Shown piece by piece: positions 32,857 through 41,059 of a stretch of DNA of 64,000 bases. The stretch lies in the NCBI GenBank assembly GCA_959019945.1, contig CAUEQD010000003.1:94545-158544 (forward strand), given 5' to 3'. The translations under genes and the position numbers were made by a program. Below the pieces are notes generated by a model. That model had not been told where the DNA came from. It saw only the letters and a program-made list of their open reading frames with translations, and did no database searches. Source of the stretch: an uncultured Collinsella sp. Lineage in GTDB: Bacteria; Actinomycetota; Coriobacteriia; Coriobacteriales; Coriobacteriaceae. Each line of letters opens with the position of its first letter. The first letter of the stretch is position 1.

Positions 32857-32884
32857 GCGCTGCTGGTTCCGACTGGGGATGCAA

Positions 32885-33673
32885 ATGGGGAAGGGCGACG
32901 TTTTGACGATCGATATGAATAGTGCGGCGGGCACGAACGGTGTGGGCGGCGCCGAGGTCGTTCCGCTCATCGAGCTGCGCGACGTGGTGTTCTCCTATGC
33001 GGGGCATACGGTTGTCGATGGCGTGTCGCTGCAGGTCGATCGTGGTGAACTCGTTGCCCTGCTCGGTCCCAACGGCTGCGGCAAGACGACGATTATGCGT
33101 CTTATTAACGGCCTTGAACTCGCGGACGCAGGGGCATACCTGTTTGACGGGCACGTGGTCGATGCGGCGTATCTGAAGGATTCTGCTGCTGCTCAGAAGT
33201 TCCACCAGCGCGTGGGCTTCGTATTCCAAAACGCCGATGCCCAGCTGTTCTGCGCCACGGTGGGCGAGGAAGTTGCTTTTGGTCCCGCGCAGATGGGGCT
33301 GCCGGCAGACGAGCTCGAGCGCCGCGTGCGCGATGCCATGGGGCTGTTCCAGGTTGCCGACCTTGCCGACGCCTCTCCCTATCAGCTCTCGGGCGGGCAA
33401 AAGAAGCGTGTGGCGCTGGCTGCCGTCGTGTCGATGAACCCCGATATCCTGGTGCTCGACGAGCCTACCAACGGACTTGACGAGGACTCGTGCGACATCG
33501 TGGTCAACTTTCTACTGGCCTATGTTGCTGCCGGCAAGACGGTCTTGATGAGCACGCATCATCAGGATTTGGTGCGGCGCCTGGGTGCCCGCGCCATCTA
33601 TATCGATCGATATCATCATGTGGTCGAGGCGCCGGTATCGTCGTATGGAACCGAGAGCGGCGTTGCGGAATAG
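32885..33673 (+). CDS. cbiO: ECF transporter ATPase CbiO
   Basis: About 262 residues. Walker A GPNGCGKTT, Q-loop FVFQNADAQLFCATV, signature LSGGQKKRV, Walker B ILVLDEPTNGLD, switch His in STHHQD. The FQNxDxQ Q-loop is typical of ECF/CbiO ATPases. ATG 32885 has GGGG 6 bases upstream; ATG 32879 is in frame but touches the GGGG. About 28 residues precede the usual start of the domain. Energises CbiMQ. Confidence 0.92.
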   Translation: MGKGDVLTIDMNSAAGTNGVGGAEVVPLIELRDVVFSYAGHTVVDGVSLQVDRGELVALLGPNGCGKTTIMRLINGLELADAGAYLFDGHVVDAAYLKDSAAAQKFHQRVGFVFQNADAQLFCATVGEEVAFGPAQMGLPADELERRVRDAMGLFQVADLADASPYQLSGGQKKRVALAAVVSMNPDILVLDEPTNGLDEDSCDIVVNFLLAYVAAGKTVLMSTHHQDLVRRLGARAIYIDRYHHVVEAPVSSYGTESGVAE

Positions 33674-33752
33674 TTGCTGCGTGGAGCGTGCGTAGCCGCC
33701 CGCGCGGCTTTGCCGTGATGGTATAGTTATCCAGGTTTTTATGGGGGTGGCT

Positions 33753-34601
33753 ATGCCAAGCTGGAACATTCATATCGCTCAGACGGAGCGTTTGCTGGAG
33801 CGCACCGGTGCGCTTGCCAATAGCGTGCGCGACCGCAATGCCTTTTTGTTTGGCTGCGTGGTTCCGGATATCTTCGTGGGCTATATGGTCCCTGGCATCG
33901 CCGATCCCGTCCCGTACCGTATCACGCATTTTGCCAAGCCTGAGCCTATCCCTAAGCCGCGCGAGCATGAGTTTTGGGACACCTATGTGGCGCCGCTGCT
34001 CAAAGGGGCGCCTGTTGGTACGCCGGCTGCCGCGACCTCGATTGCCGAGGAACGCGAGCGACTCAATCGGGTACATTATCCCCAACGCTACAAGGATGCC
34101 GAGCCGGTTGCCGGTCCCGGTGCTAGCGAGCTTTCGCTCGCGCCCGATGACGTGGCACAGTCGCTGTTCGATCTGACGCTGGGCGTTTGGTCTCACCTCG
34201 TGGCCGATACCGTGTGGAATACGCGCGTGAATCAGTATCTGGAGGCGCACGGCGGCAAGCCGTGCGAGGAATTCCGCATTAAAAAGCAAGGCGACTTTGA
34301 CTGGTTTGGCAAGACGCTCGGCATTGTTTCTATCCCGCGTGCGACCGATCGCCTGTATACCGCGGCGGCCCAGTTTGGTCAGTATTCGATTCCGCAAGAT
34401 TATGTGCTCAAGACCATTGGCGTCATGCACGAGATTGTACGCGAAAACCCCGGCGAGCCCGATCATCCGCCGTATCGCTTGCTAACCGAGGAGTTTTTCG
34501 ATGCAACGTTTACCGAGGTCATCGAGCTAACCGAGGCGGGTTTTGCCGCCCGTGTCGAATCGCCCGATGTGCCTGCGCTGCCCCTGATTGCTAGCTGCTA
34601 G
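33753..34601 (+). CDS. zinc-dependent phospholipase C-like protein
   Basis: 282 residues. Matches the bacterial zinc_dep_PLPC family: MPSWNIHIAQTERLLE start, an Asp motif in FLFGCVVPDIFVGY, THF (possible ligand) and a central SHLVADTVWN. His and Asp in these places suggest a metal site related to S1-P1 nuclease/phospholipase C folds. No signal peptide, so it is presumably cytosolic. ATG 33753 has GGGGGTGG 4 bases upstream. Ends convergently with the next gene, overlapping by 4 bases. Substrate unknown. Confidence 0.72.
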   Translation: MPSWNIHIAQTERLLERTGALANSVRDRNAFLFGCVVPDIFVGYMVPGIADPVPYRITHFAKPEPIPKPREHEFWDTYVAPLLKGAPVGTPAAATSIAEERERLNRVHYPQRYKDAEPVAGPGASELSLAPDDVAQSLFDLTLGVWSHLVADTVWNTRVNQYLEAHGGKPCEEFRIKKQGDFDWFGKTLGIVSIPRATDRLYTAAAQFGQYSIPQDYVLKTIGVMHEIVRENPGEPDHPPYRLLTEEFFDATFTEVIELTEAGFAARVESPDVPALPLIASC

Positions 34602-35671
34602 CTGGCCGGCCCGGCAGTGAATAGCTCAACCCAATCGACAAGTAGCTCTTGCCGTAAGGTATCTTCGGCAATGCGCTCCTGTTTGGTCTTTGGGATGTGG
34701 GGAAGCCCGGTCTTTTTATGGATGAGCTCGGCTATGTGGTCGAAGCTCTTCTTCTCCTTGATCTGGTCATAGGTAATTTGGATGACGTCGTAGCCCATGC
34801 TTGTGAGTGCGGTGGCGCGCTCGGCATCGGAGAGGCTCGCGGCTTCGCTGTCGTGGGCAGAGCGGCCTTGGCATTCCAGAATGACGCCCATGCTGTCGGT
34901 GGCGCTTTCGATGAGGATATCGGCGTAGCAGCAGGTTTTGTCATACAGCGAACGTGCGGCTTCACTGAGCGGGATGCGCGCGTTGTTGGCGATCTCGATG
35001 CCCTGGCCGCCCTCGTCGCGGGGGAGCGAGATAAGCATGGAGGTCTGTACTTCGAAGGGCGAGGCGGCCTGCCCCGTCATGTGCTCGGCCGCCCAGCGCA
35101 GTTGTTTGACGCCGCGCAGGCCTGCGGCTTGCTTGGCGAACGCGGCGATATCCGTTGCGGTAAGAAGCGGCGTGCGCTTCCACAAGTTGGTGTCATTGCC
35201 CTTGGTGTCGTTAACTCGCTCCCAGCCGCAGTTGGGTGGAATGAACTTAAGCGAAATAGCTTCATCGAGTTGTTGTTGCGTTCGCTCGCAGGGCTTAAAC
35301 ACTGCAAAGGAGCCGCACATCTCGTAGCACGCCATGAGTAACTGGTTGCGTGAGACCTGCGTGGCAAGGCTGAGCAGCGTGAACTCCGGTGACGTGACAT
35401 CAAACCCATGTTCAGTCTGCCTAAACGACCCCGGAGGTGGTTCTTGGGTCAGGAGGTGCGATTTAAACAGGCTTCGCGACCCGGATTGTGCCCGAGTGAA
35501 TACAAGCCTGTGAAGTGGTGCGTGAAGCAGGTCTTTTACAACTGCATGACTTCCGAGGCCACAACATCTGCGATCCATATTGCCAAGGCTAATGGCGGGG
35601 TAAAGGCCTAATACCCGCGGCGGGATGCGGTAGTAGTTAAAGGCGGATTGCCCACAAAGTGTCAGGTCCAT
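34598..35671 (-). CDS. orphan nuclease-fold protein (Coriobacteriia-type, AbiEi-like start)
   Basis: 357 residues. Starts MDLTLCGQSAFNYYRIPP, a kind of beginning seen in coriobacterial AbiEi-like proteins. The C-terminal third (about 215-330) carries YADILIES and GVILECQGRSAH followed by MGYDVIQITYDQI: the D...ExQ-G layout of a PD-(D/E)XK/DUF559 nuclease, with Gln where Glu/Asp-x-Lys would normally stand. AGGAGGG is 4 bases before the ATG. No partner toxin nearby. A second protein of similar style lies at 1670-2632. Function unknown. Confidence 0.6.
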   Translation of the reverse strand: MDLTLCGQSAFNYYRIPPRVLGLYPAISLGNMDRRCCGLGSHAVVKDLLHAPLHRLVFTRAQSGSRSLFKSHLLTQEPPPGSFRQTEHGFDVTSPEFTLLSLATQVSRNQLLMACYEMCGSFAVFKPCERTQQQLDEAISLKFIPPNCGWERVNDTKGNDTNLWKRTPLLTATDIAAFAKQAAGLRGVKQLRWAAEHMTGQAASPFEVQTSMLISLPRDEGGQGIEIANNARIPLSEAARSLYDKTCCYADILIESATDSMGVILECQGRSAHDSEAASLSDAERATALTSMGYDVIQITYDQIKEKKSFDHIAELIHKKTGLPHIPKTKQERIAEDTLRQELLVDWVELFTAGPAS

Positions 35672-35724
35672 AATGCCCTCCTGGCCGAAATCATCTCTTT
35701 GAAGCGAGTGATGCCAGCGTCAAT

Positions 35725-35849
35725 CCGGAAGTATGCGGCAAAATCTGAACCCTATGAGCGGACCTGGCTTTTGAGGCTAGTTTATCAGGCATTTTGTTGC
35801 GAAAAAACAGGGTGTGCTCGGAGGTTCCAGAATTTGCCGCATACTTCCG
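35725..35849. repeat. long inverted repeat, about 26-bp arms
   Basis: CCGGAAGTATGCGGCAAA (from 35725) pairs with TTTGCCGCATACTTCCG (to 35849), with near-complementary extensions TCTGAACC / GGTTCCAGA. The roughly 70 bases between contain no gene. Looks like a small non-autonomous palindromic element. Confidence 0.75.
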
Positions 35850-36028
35850 AAAACCAGGTCGATTTGGTTCTTGCTAAAACGATTTATCAGCCCTGTGTGA
35901 GGTGTGGGTTTGCCACCGGGCGAACACTTTTAGCGCTTGGGGCTTTATTTTTTGGGCCTCGAAGGGTGGATTTCGCGCTTTTGGTAAAGAAATGAGTGCG
36001 TGTTTTGCCGTGCGGCGGCATTGGCACA

Positions 36029-36066
36029 GAAAAAGGGCCCGGAAGGCGAAGCCTTCCGGGCCCTTT
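36029..36066 (-). terminator. terminator of pyk
   Basis: Minus strand AAAGGGCCCGGAAGGC-TTCG-CCTTCCGGGCCC then TTTTT. Strong, UUCG-capped hairpin 28 bases after the pyk stop. Confidence 0.92.
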
Positions 36067-36094
36067 GCAATGCAAGTATGCTTGCAAGTGCGTT

Positions 36095-37555
36095 TTAGCG
36101 CACCTGAGCGACGTAAGCGACGTTGGTCGAGGAGACCTTGTCCTCGAGCTGGACGCTCATGCGGGGATCGCCGGCGGTAGCGACGGTCAGGTCGCCGGCC
36201 TCGACGTAGCCGAGCTCCTTAGCGGTCTCGATCGCCTTGACGATCGTGCCGTTGACGGTGCCCTGGGTAATCTCGGCCTGATGCGGGATAACGCCCCAGT
36301 ACATGATCATCTGCTGGACGGCCCACTCGTGGCGGGAGAACGCGCAGATCGGCATGTTGGGACGGAAGTGCGAGATCAGGCGAGCGGTGCGGCCGGTGGT
36401 CGTCGGCACGGTGATGCACTTGGCGCCAACGGTGGTAGCCATGTTCACAGCGGACATACCCACAACGTTGTTGACAACACGGGTGCCGTGGGCATCGGCC
36501 GGAACCTCGAGCGGAGCGTGAGCCGGGAGGTACTTTTCGGTCTCGAGAGCAATGCTGGCCTGCATCTTAACGGCCTCGACCGGGTACTTACCGGCAGCGG
36601 ACTCGCCAGAGAGCATAACGGCGTCGGTGCCGTCGTAGATGGCGTTAGCAACGTCGGCAACCTCGGCGCGCGTCGGGCGCGGGTTCTGCTGCATGGAGTC
36701 GAGCATCTGCGTAGCGGTGATAACGGGCTTGTAGGCCGCGTTGCACTTGGCGATGATCTCCTTCTGGATGTGGGGAACGAGCTCGGGCTTGATCTCGATG
36801 CCCAGGTCGCCACGGGCAACCATGATGCCGTCGGAAGCCTCGAGGATCTCGTCGAAGTTCTCGACGCCCAGGGCGCACTCGATCTTCGGGAAGATCGTCA
36901 CGTGCTCGCCACCGTTCTCGCGGCAAAGCTCGCGGATGCCGCGGACGGACTCGCCGTCACGGATGAAGGAAGCGGCGATGTAGTCGATGTTCTCGGTCAG
37001 GCCAAAGAGGATGTCCTGACGATCGCGCTCGGTGATAGCGGGCAGCGAGATGTTGACGTTGGGCATGTTGACGCCCTTGCGCTCGCCGATCAGGCCGTCG
37101 TTCTTGACGACGCAGGTCATGTCCTGGCCGTCGACGGACTCGACCTCGAGGGCAACCAGGCCGTCATCGATCAGGATGAGGGAGCCCTTCTCGACCTCGG
37201 AGGGCAGAGCCAGGTAGTCGAGGGAGATGTGCTCAGCGGTGCCGTGGAAATCCTCGGTCGTGGGCTGAGCGGTGACGACGATCTTGTCGCCGGTCTTGAC
37301 GGCAACCTTCTTGCCATCGACCAGAAGGCCGGTGCGGACCTCGGGGCCCTTGGTGTCGAGCAGGATGCCGACGGGCATACCGAGCTCCTTGGAAATACGA
37401 CGGACGCGCTCGATGCGACCGTGGTGCTCGTCGTAGGAGCCGTGCGAGAAGTTAAAACGGGCGACGTTCATGCCCGCCTTGATCATCTCGCGGATGGTCT
37501 CGTCGCTATCGCAGGCGGGACCCATGGTGCATACAATCTTAGTGCGCTTGTACAT
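36095..37555 (-). CDS. pyk: pyruvate kinase
   Basis: 486 residues. Final glycolytic step, PEP + ADP to pyruvate + ATP. Starts RTKIVCTMGPACDS; RFNFSHGSYDEH, the catalytic Lys region IFPKIE, the Mg-binding GIMVARGDLGIE and the TATQMLDSM motif are all present. The C-terminal allosteric domain is complete, with no extra PEP-utiliser domain. GGAGG lies 6 bases before the ATG. Transcribed alone and ended by the strong hairpin at 36029-36066. Confidence 0.97.
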   Translation of the reverse strand: MYKRTKIVCTMGPACDSDETIREMIKAGMNVARFNFSHGSYDEHHGRIERVRRISKELGMPVGILLDTKGPEVRTGLLVDGKKVAVKTGDKIVVTAQPTTEDFHGTAEHISLDYLALPSEVEKGSLILIDDGLVALEVESVDGQDMTCVVKNDGLIGERKGVNMPNVNISLPAITERDRQDILFGLTENIDYIAASFIRDGESVRGIRELCRENGGEHVTIFPKIECALGVENFDEILEASDGIMVARGDLGIEIKPELVPHIQKEIIAKCNAAYKPVITATQMLDSMQQNPRPTRAEVADVANAIYDGTDAVMLSGESAAGKYPVEAVKMQASIALETEKYLPAHAPLEVPADAHGTRVVNNVVGMSAVNMATTVGAKCITVPTTTGRTARLISHFRPNMPICAFSRHEWAVQQMIMYWGVIPHQAEITQGTVNGTIVKAIETAKELGYVEAGDLTVATAGDPRMSVQLEDKVSSTNVAYVAQVR

Positions 37556-37996
37556 TCAGACCTCCATCTGACATCGTCTTGCGCTGATAGATAAACCATA
37601 AGAAATAAAACTGAGTTGATTATAACGAAATGGCGACCGAATACCCCAAAAAATCGACCGTATGCCGAATTAGAAGTTCATTTTTTGCGGAAAAACGGTA
37701 TATGCAAAAACTTTACCAACCGTTCTAACCGCTGCTATCTGGGCGATATTTCAGTTTGATGATGCGCCGAAGAAAAAACGTTTTATCAATGTTGAGCATC
37801 ACACGGCCTGCACCGTTGCTTATGGACCATATTTCCAAATGGATTGTTTTGGCTAGACGCGTTGCTTTGGGGTACCATAGCTCCACTATCAACTGCCGCT
37901 CAGCACGGCAGCCTTGATGAGCCCTTGCCCTTCTCCTGGGAATTATGATCGGGCATCAATCTGCTGAGTGGCCCGAATCCCAGGAGGGGACTCTAT
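37556..37996. other. divergent intergenic region between pyk and the P-type ATPase
   Basis: 441 bases, AT-rich in the middle. A TATAAT on the minus strand (37619-37624) is a probable pyk -10 box. On the plus side TTGGCT, 18 bases, TACCAT near 37849-37878 is a possible ATPase promoter. The last 64 bases form the hairpin described at 37933-37986. No open frame supported. Confidence 0.5.
37933..37986 (+). promoter_or_regulatory. leader hairpin that buries the ATPase ribosome site
   Basis: CTCCTGGGA at 37933-37941 is exactly complementary to TCCCAGGAG at 37978-37986. The right arm includes the AGGAG of the ATPase gene, 10 bases before its ATG. Pairing would block translation, so opening the hairpin could be regulated. 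Confidence 0.55.
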
Positions 37997-40678
37997 ATGC
38001 AAAAGGAATACCTGTCCGCCGCGGCGGAGGTGCTCAGCGACCAGGGTGTCGATGAGAACCTCGGCCTGAGCGACGACGAGGCGTCGTCGCGCCTCGCTAA
38101 GACAGGCCCTAACAAGCTCGAGGAAGCCGAGAAGACGCCGCTGTGGAAGCGTTTCTTTGAGCAGATGGCCGATCCCATGGTCATCATGCTGATCGTTGCC
38201 GCCGTCATCAGTGCGCTCACGGGCATGGTCAAGGGCGAGCCCGACTTTGCCGATGTCGTCATTATCATGTTCGTCGTTATCGTCAACTCGGTGCTGGGCG
38301 TGGTCCAGGAAGCCAAGAGCGAAGAAGCCCTCGAGGCCCTGCAGGAGATGAGCGCGGCGCAGTCCAAGGTACTGCGCGACGGCAAGCTCGTGCACCTGCC
38401 GAGCGCCGAGCTCGTGCCCGGTGACGTGATCATGCTCGAGGCGGGCGACTCCGTTCCGGCCGACTGCCGCGTCCTCGAGAGCGCCACGATGAAGATCGAA
38501 GAGGCCGCCCTTACCGGCGAGTCCGTGCCCGTCGAGAAGCATACCAACGTGATCGAGCTCGCCGCGGGCACCGATGACGTGCCGCTCGGCGACCGCAAGA
38601 ACATGTGCTATATGGGTTCCACCGTTGTGTACGGCCGTGGTCGCGCCGTCGTGGTCGGCACCGGCATGGACACCGAGATGGGCAAGATTGCTGGCGCCCT
38701 GGCCGAGGCCAAGGAAGAGCTCACGCCGCTGCAGGTGAAGCTCGCCGAGCTCAGCCGCATCCTTACCATTATGGTTATCGTCATCTGCGTCGTCATCTTT
38801 GGCGTCGACATCATCCGTCACGGCGTGGGCAACGTCCTTACCGACCCGACTGCCCTGCTCGACACCTTTATGGTCGCCGTCTCGCTTGCCGTCGCCGCCA
38901 TCCCCGAGGGCCTGGTCGCCGTCGTGACCATCGTGCTTTCGCTCGGCGTGACCAAGATGGCCAAGCGCCAGGCGATCATCCGCAAGCTTTCTGCCGTCGA
39001 GACCCTTGGCTGCACGCAGACCATCTGCTCCGACAAGACCGGCACCCTTACCCAGAACAAGATGACCGTCGTCAAGCACGAGCTCGCTGCGCCCAAGGAG
39101 AAGTTCCTGGCCGGTATGGCACTGTGCTCCGATGCCCAGTGGGACGAGGAGCTGGGCGAGGCCGTGGGCGAGCCGACTGAGTGCGCGCTCGTCAACGATG
39201 CCGGCAAGGCTGGTCTCACTGGCCTGACTGCCGAGCACCCGCGCGTGGGCGAGGCCCCGTTCGACTCGGGCCGCAAGATGATGTCCGTGGTCGTCGAGAC
39301 CCTGGACGGCGAGTACGAGCAGTACACCAAGGGCGCGCCCGACGTGGTAATCGGCCTGTGCACCCACATCTACGAGGGCGATAGGGTCGTCCCCCTGACT
39401 GAGGAGCGCCGTGCCGAGCTCGTGGCCGCCAACAAGGCCATGGCCGACGAGGCCCTGCGCGTGCTGGCGCTGGCGAGCCGTACCTACACCGAGGTTCCCG
39501 CCGACTGCAGCCCCGCTGCGCTCGAGCATGACCTGGTCTTCTGCGGCCTGTCCGGCATGATCGACCCGGTCCGTCCCGAGGTGGCCGACGCTATCCGCGA
39601 GGCGCACGACGCCGGTATCCGCACTGTCATGATTACGGGCGACCACATCGACACCGCCGTGGCCATTGCCAAGCAGCTGGGCATCGTCGCCGATCGCAGC
39701 CAGGCCATTACCGGTGCCGACCTCGACCGCATGAGCGACGAGGAGCTTGACGCGCACATCGAGGACTACGGCGTGTACGCCCGCGTCCAGCCCGAGCACA
39801 AGACCCGCATCGTCGAGGCTTGGAAGTCGCGCGACCAGATCGTGGCCATGACGGGCGACGGCGTCAACGACGCCCCGTCCATCAAGCGCGCCGACATCGG
39901 CGTCGGTATGGGCATCACCGGTACCGATGTCACCAAGAACGTCGCCGACATGGTGCTTGCCGACGACAACTTCGCCACCATCATCGGTGCCTGCGAAGAA
40001 GGTCGTCGCATCTACGACAACATCCGCAAGGTCATCCAGTTCCTGCTTTCGGCCAACCTTGCCGAGGTCTTCTCGGTGTTTATCGCCACGCTTATCGGTT
40101 TTACCATCTTCCAGCCGGTGCAGCTGCTGTGGGTGAACCTGGTTACCGACTGCTTCCCCGCGCTCGCGCTGGGCATGGAGGACGCCGAGGGCGACATCAT
40201 GAAACGCAAGCCGCGCAACGCCAAGGACGGCGTCTTTGCCGGTCACATGGGCCTGGACTGCGTGGTCCAGGGCCTGATCATCACCGTGCTGGTGCTGGCG
40301 AGCTTCTTTGTGGGCGTGTACTTTGACATGGGCTACATCCACATCGCCGATATGATCGCCGGCAATGCCGACGAGGAAGGCGTGATGATGGCGTTCATCA
40401 CGCTCAACATGGTCGAGATTTTCCACTGCTTCAATATGCGCAGCCGTCGTGCGTCGCTGTTTAGCATGAAGAAGCAGAACAAGTGGCTGTGGGCTTCCGC
40501 CGCGCTGGCGCTGGTGCTGACGGTTATCGTGACCGTGCAGCCGACGCTTGCCGAGATGTTCTTTGGCCCTGTGACGCTTGAGCTTAAGGGCGTTATCGCC
40601 GCGCTGGGCCTGGCCTTCCTGATCATTCCGCTGATGGAGATCTACAAGGCGATCATGCGCGCGGTCGAGAAGGAGTAA
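37997..40678 (+). CDS. calcium-type P2A P-type ATPase
   Basis: 893 residues. Phosphorylation motif CSDKTGTLT with Asp346, actuator LTGESVPV, TM4 ion site AAIPEGLVAVVT, hinge MTGDGVNDAPSIKRADIGVGMG, TM6 NLVTDCFPALALGMED. Ten membrane segments. The PEGL and NxxTD pattern is that of PMR1/SERCA-like Ca2+ pumps (one-site type); PEGLP is normal and here reads PEGLV. Exports cytosolic Ca2+ (perhaps Mn2+) across the cell membrane. AGGAGGGG precedes the ATG within a hairpin. Confidence 0.9.
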   Translation: MQKEYLSAAAEVLSDQGVDENLGLSDDEASSRLAKTGPNKLEEAEKTPLWKRFFEQMADPMVIMLIVAAVISALTGMVKGEPDFADVVIIMFVVIVNSVLGVVQEAKSEEALEALQEMSAAQSKVLRDGKLVHLPSAELVPGDVIMLEAGDSVPADCRVLESATMKIEEAALTGESVPVEKHTNVIELAAGTDDVPLGDRKNMCYMGSTVVYGRGRAVVVGTGMDTEMGKIAGALAEAKEELTPLQVKLAELSRILTIMVIVICVVIFGVDIIRHGVGNVLTDPTALLDTFMVAVSLAVAAIPEGLVAVVTIVLSLGVTKMAKRQAIIRKLSAVETLGCTQTICSDKTGTLTQNKMTVVKHELAAPKEKFLAGMALCSDAQWDEELGEAVGEPTECALVNDAGKAGLTGLTAEHPRVGEAPFDSGRKMMSVVVETLDGEYEQYTKGAPDVVIGLCTHIYEGDRVVPLTEERRAELVAANKAMADEALRVLALASRTYTEVPADCSPAALEHDLVFCGLSGMIDPVRPEVADAIREAHDAGIRTVMITGDHIDTAVAIAKQLGIVADRSQAITGADLDRMSDEELDAHIEDYGVYARVQPEHKTRIVEAWKSRDQIVAMTGDGVNDAPSIKRADIGVGMGITGTDVTKNVADMVLADDNFATIIGACEEGRRIYDNIRKVIQFLLSANLAEVFSVFIATLIGFTIFQPVQLLWVNLVTDCFPALALGMEDAEGDIMKRKPRNAKDGVFAGHMGLDCVVQGLIITVLVLASFFVGVYFDMGYIHIADMIAGNADEEGVMMAFITLNMVEIFHCFNMRSRRASLFSMKKQNKWLWASAALALVLTVIVTVQPTLAEMFFGPVTLELKGVIAALGLAFLIIPLMEIYKAIMRAVEKE

Positions 40679-40689
40679 GTTAACCTGTC

Positions 40690-40779
40690 CGGGCCCGCCC
40701 CTGCGTGTTTTCTTCTTCGCTGGTCCTCGCGCTTCGCGCTGCGGGATCGCTCAGAAGAAAACACTCCCGGGGTGGGCCC
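40690..40779. repeat. long imperfect palindrome after the ATPase gene
   Basis: GGGCCCGCCCC...GTGTTTTCTTCT...CGCGCTTCGCG...AGAAGAAAACAC...GGGGTGGGCCC folds into a roughly 90-base hairpin. No U-run at its base; its 3' arm runs into the first leader unit. Confidence 0.7.
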
Positions 40780-40880
40780 TACGGTATCCTTGCTGGCTTT
40801 ACTCCCGCGCGGATGAAAAAGGGCTGAGGGAAAGAAGGTGAGCGGCCGAGCAATTGCTCGGCCGCTCGTTTTGAATAAAG
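40759..40880 (+). repeat. structured leader/terminator unit 1
   Basis: Conserved body: GGGCCCT-CGGTATCCTTGCTGGCTTT, then CTCCCG-GCGGATGAAAA and GGGCTGAGGGAAAG, then a palindromic terminator GAGCGGCCGAGCAATT and complement followed by TTTTG. Repeated 139 bases downstream. Confidence 0.75.
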
Positions 40881-40892
40881 GATGTGCCCTTA

Positions 40893-41020
40893 GGAAACCC
40901 CTCCCGGCGGGCGGGCCCTGCGGTATCCTTGCTGGCTTTTCTCCCGTGCGGATGAAAAGGGCTGAGGGAAAGTTTGTGAGCTGGTCGGGCTTTGCCCGGC
41001 CAGCTCTTTTTGATTTAAAA
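40893..41020 (+). repeat. structured leader/terminator unit 2
   Basis: Second copy. The body is almost identical, while the terminator stem is different in sequence but compensated (GAGCTGGTCGGGC-TTT-GCCCGGCCAGCTC then TTTTT). Ends 40 bases before the rsgA start, so it may attenuate rsgA. Matches no riboswitch class I can name. Confidence 0.75.
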
Positions 41021-41059
41021 TACCTGCTCAGTTGTGATTTTGGGTGCTGGGAGGCGTTT

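Noticed and set aside
40771..40850. TPP riboswitch suggested by GGGGTG and GGCTGAGGG
   Set aside because: The order, the CTGAGA box and the ACCTGATC...GATAATGCC half of the TPP aptamer are absent.
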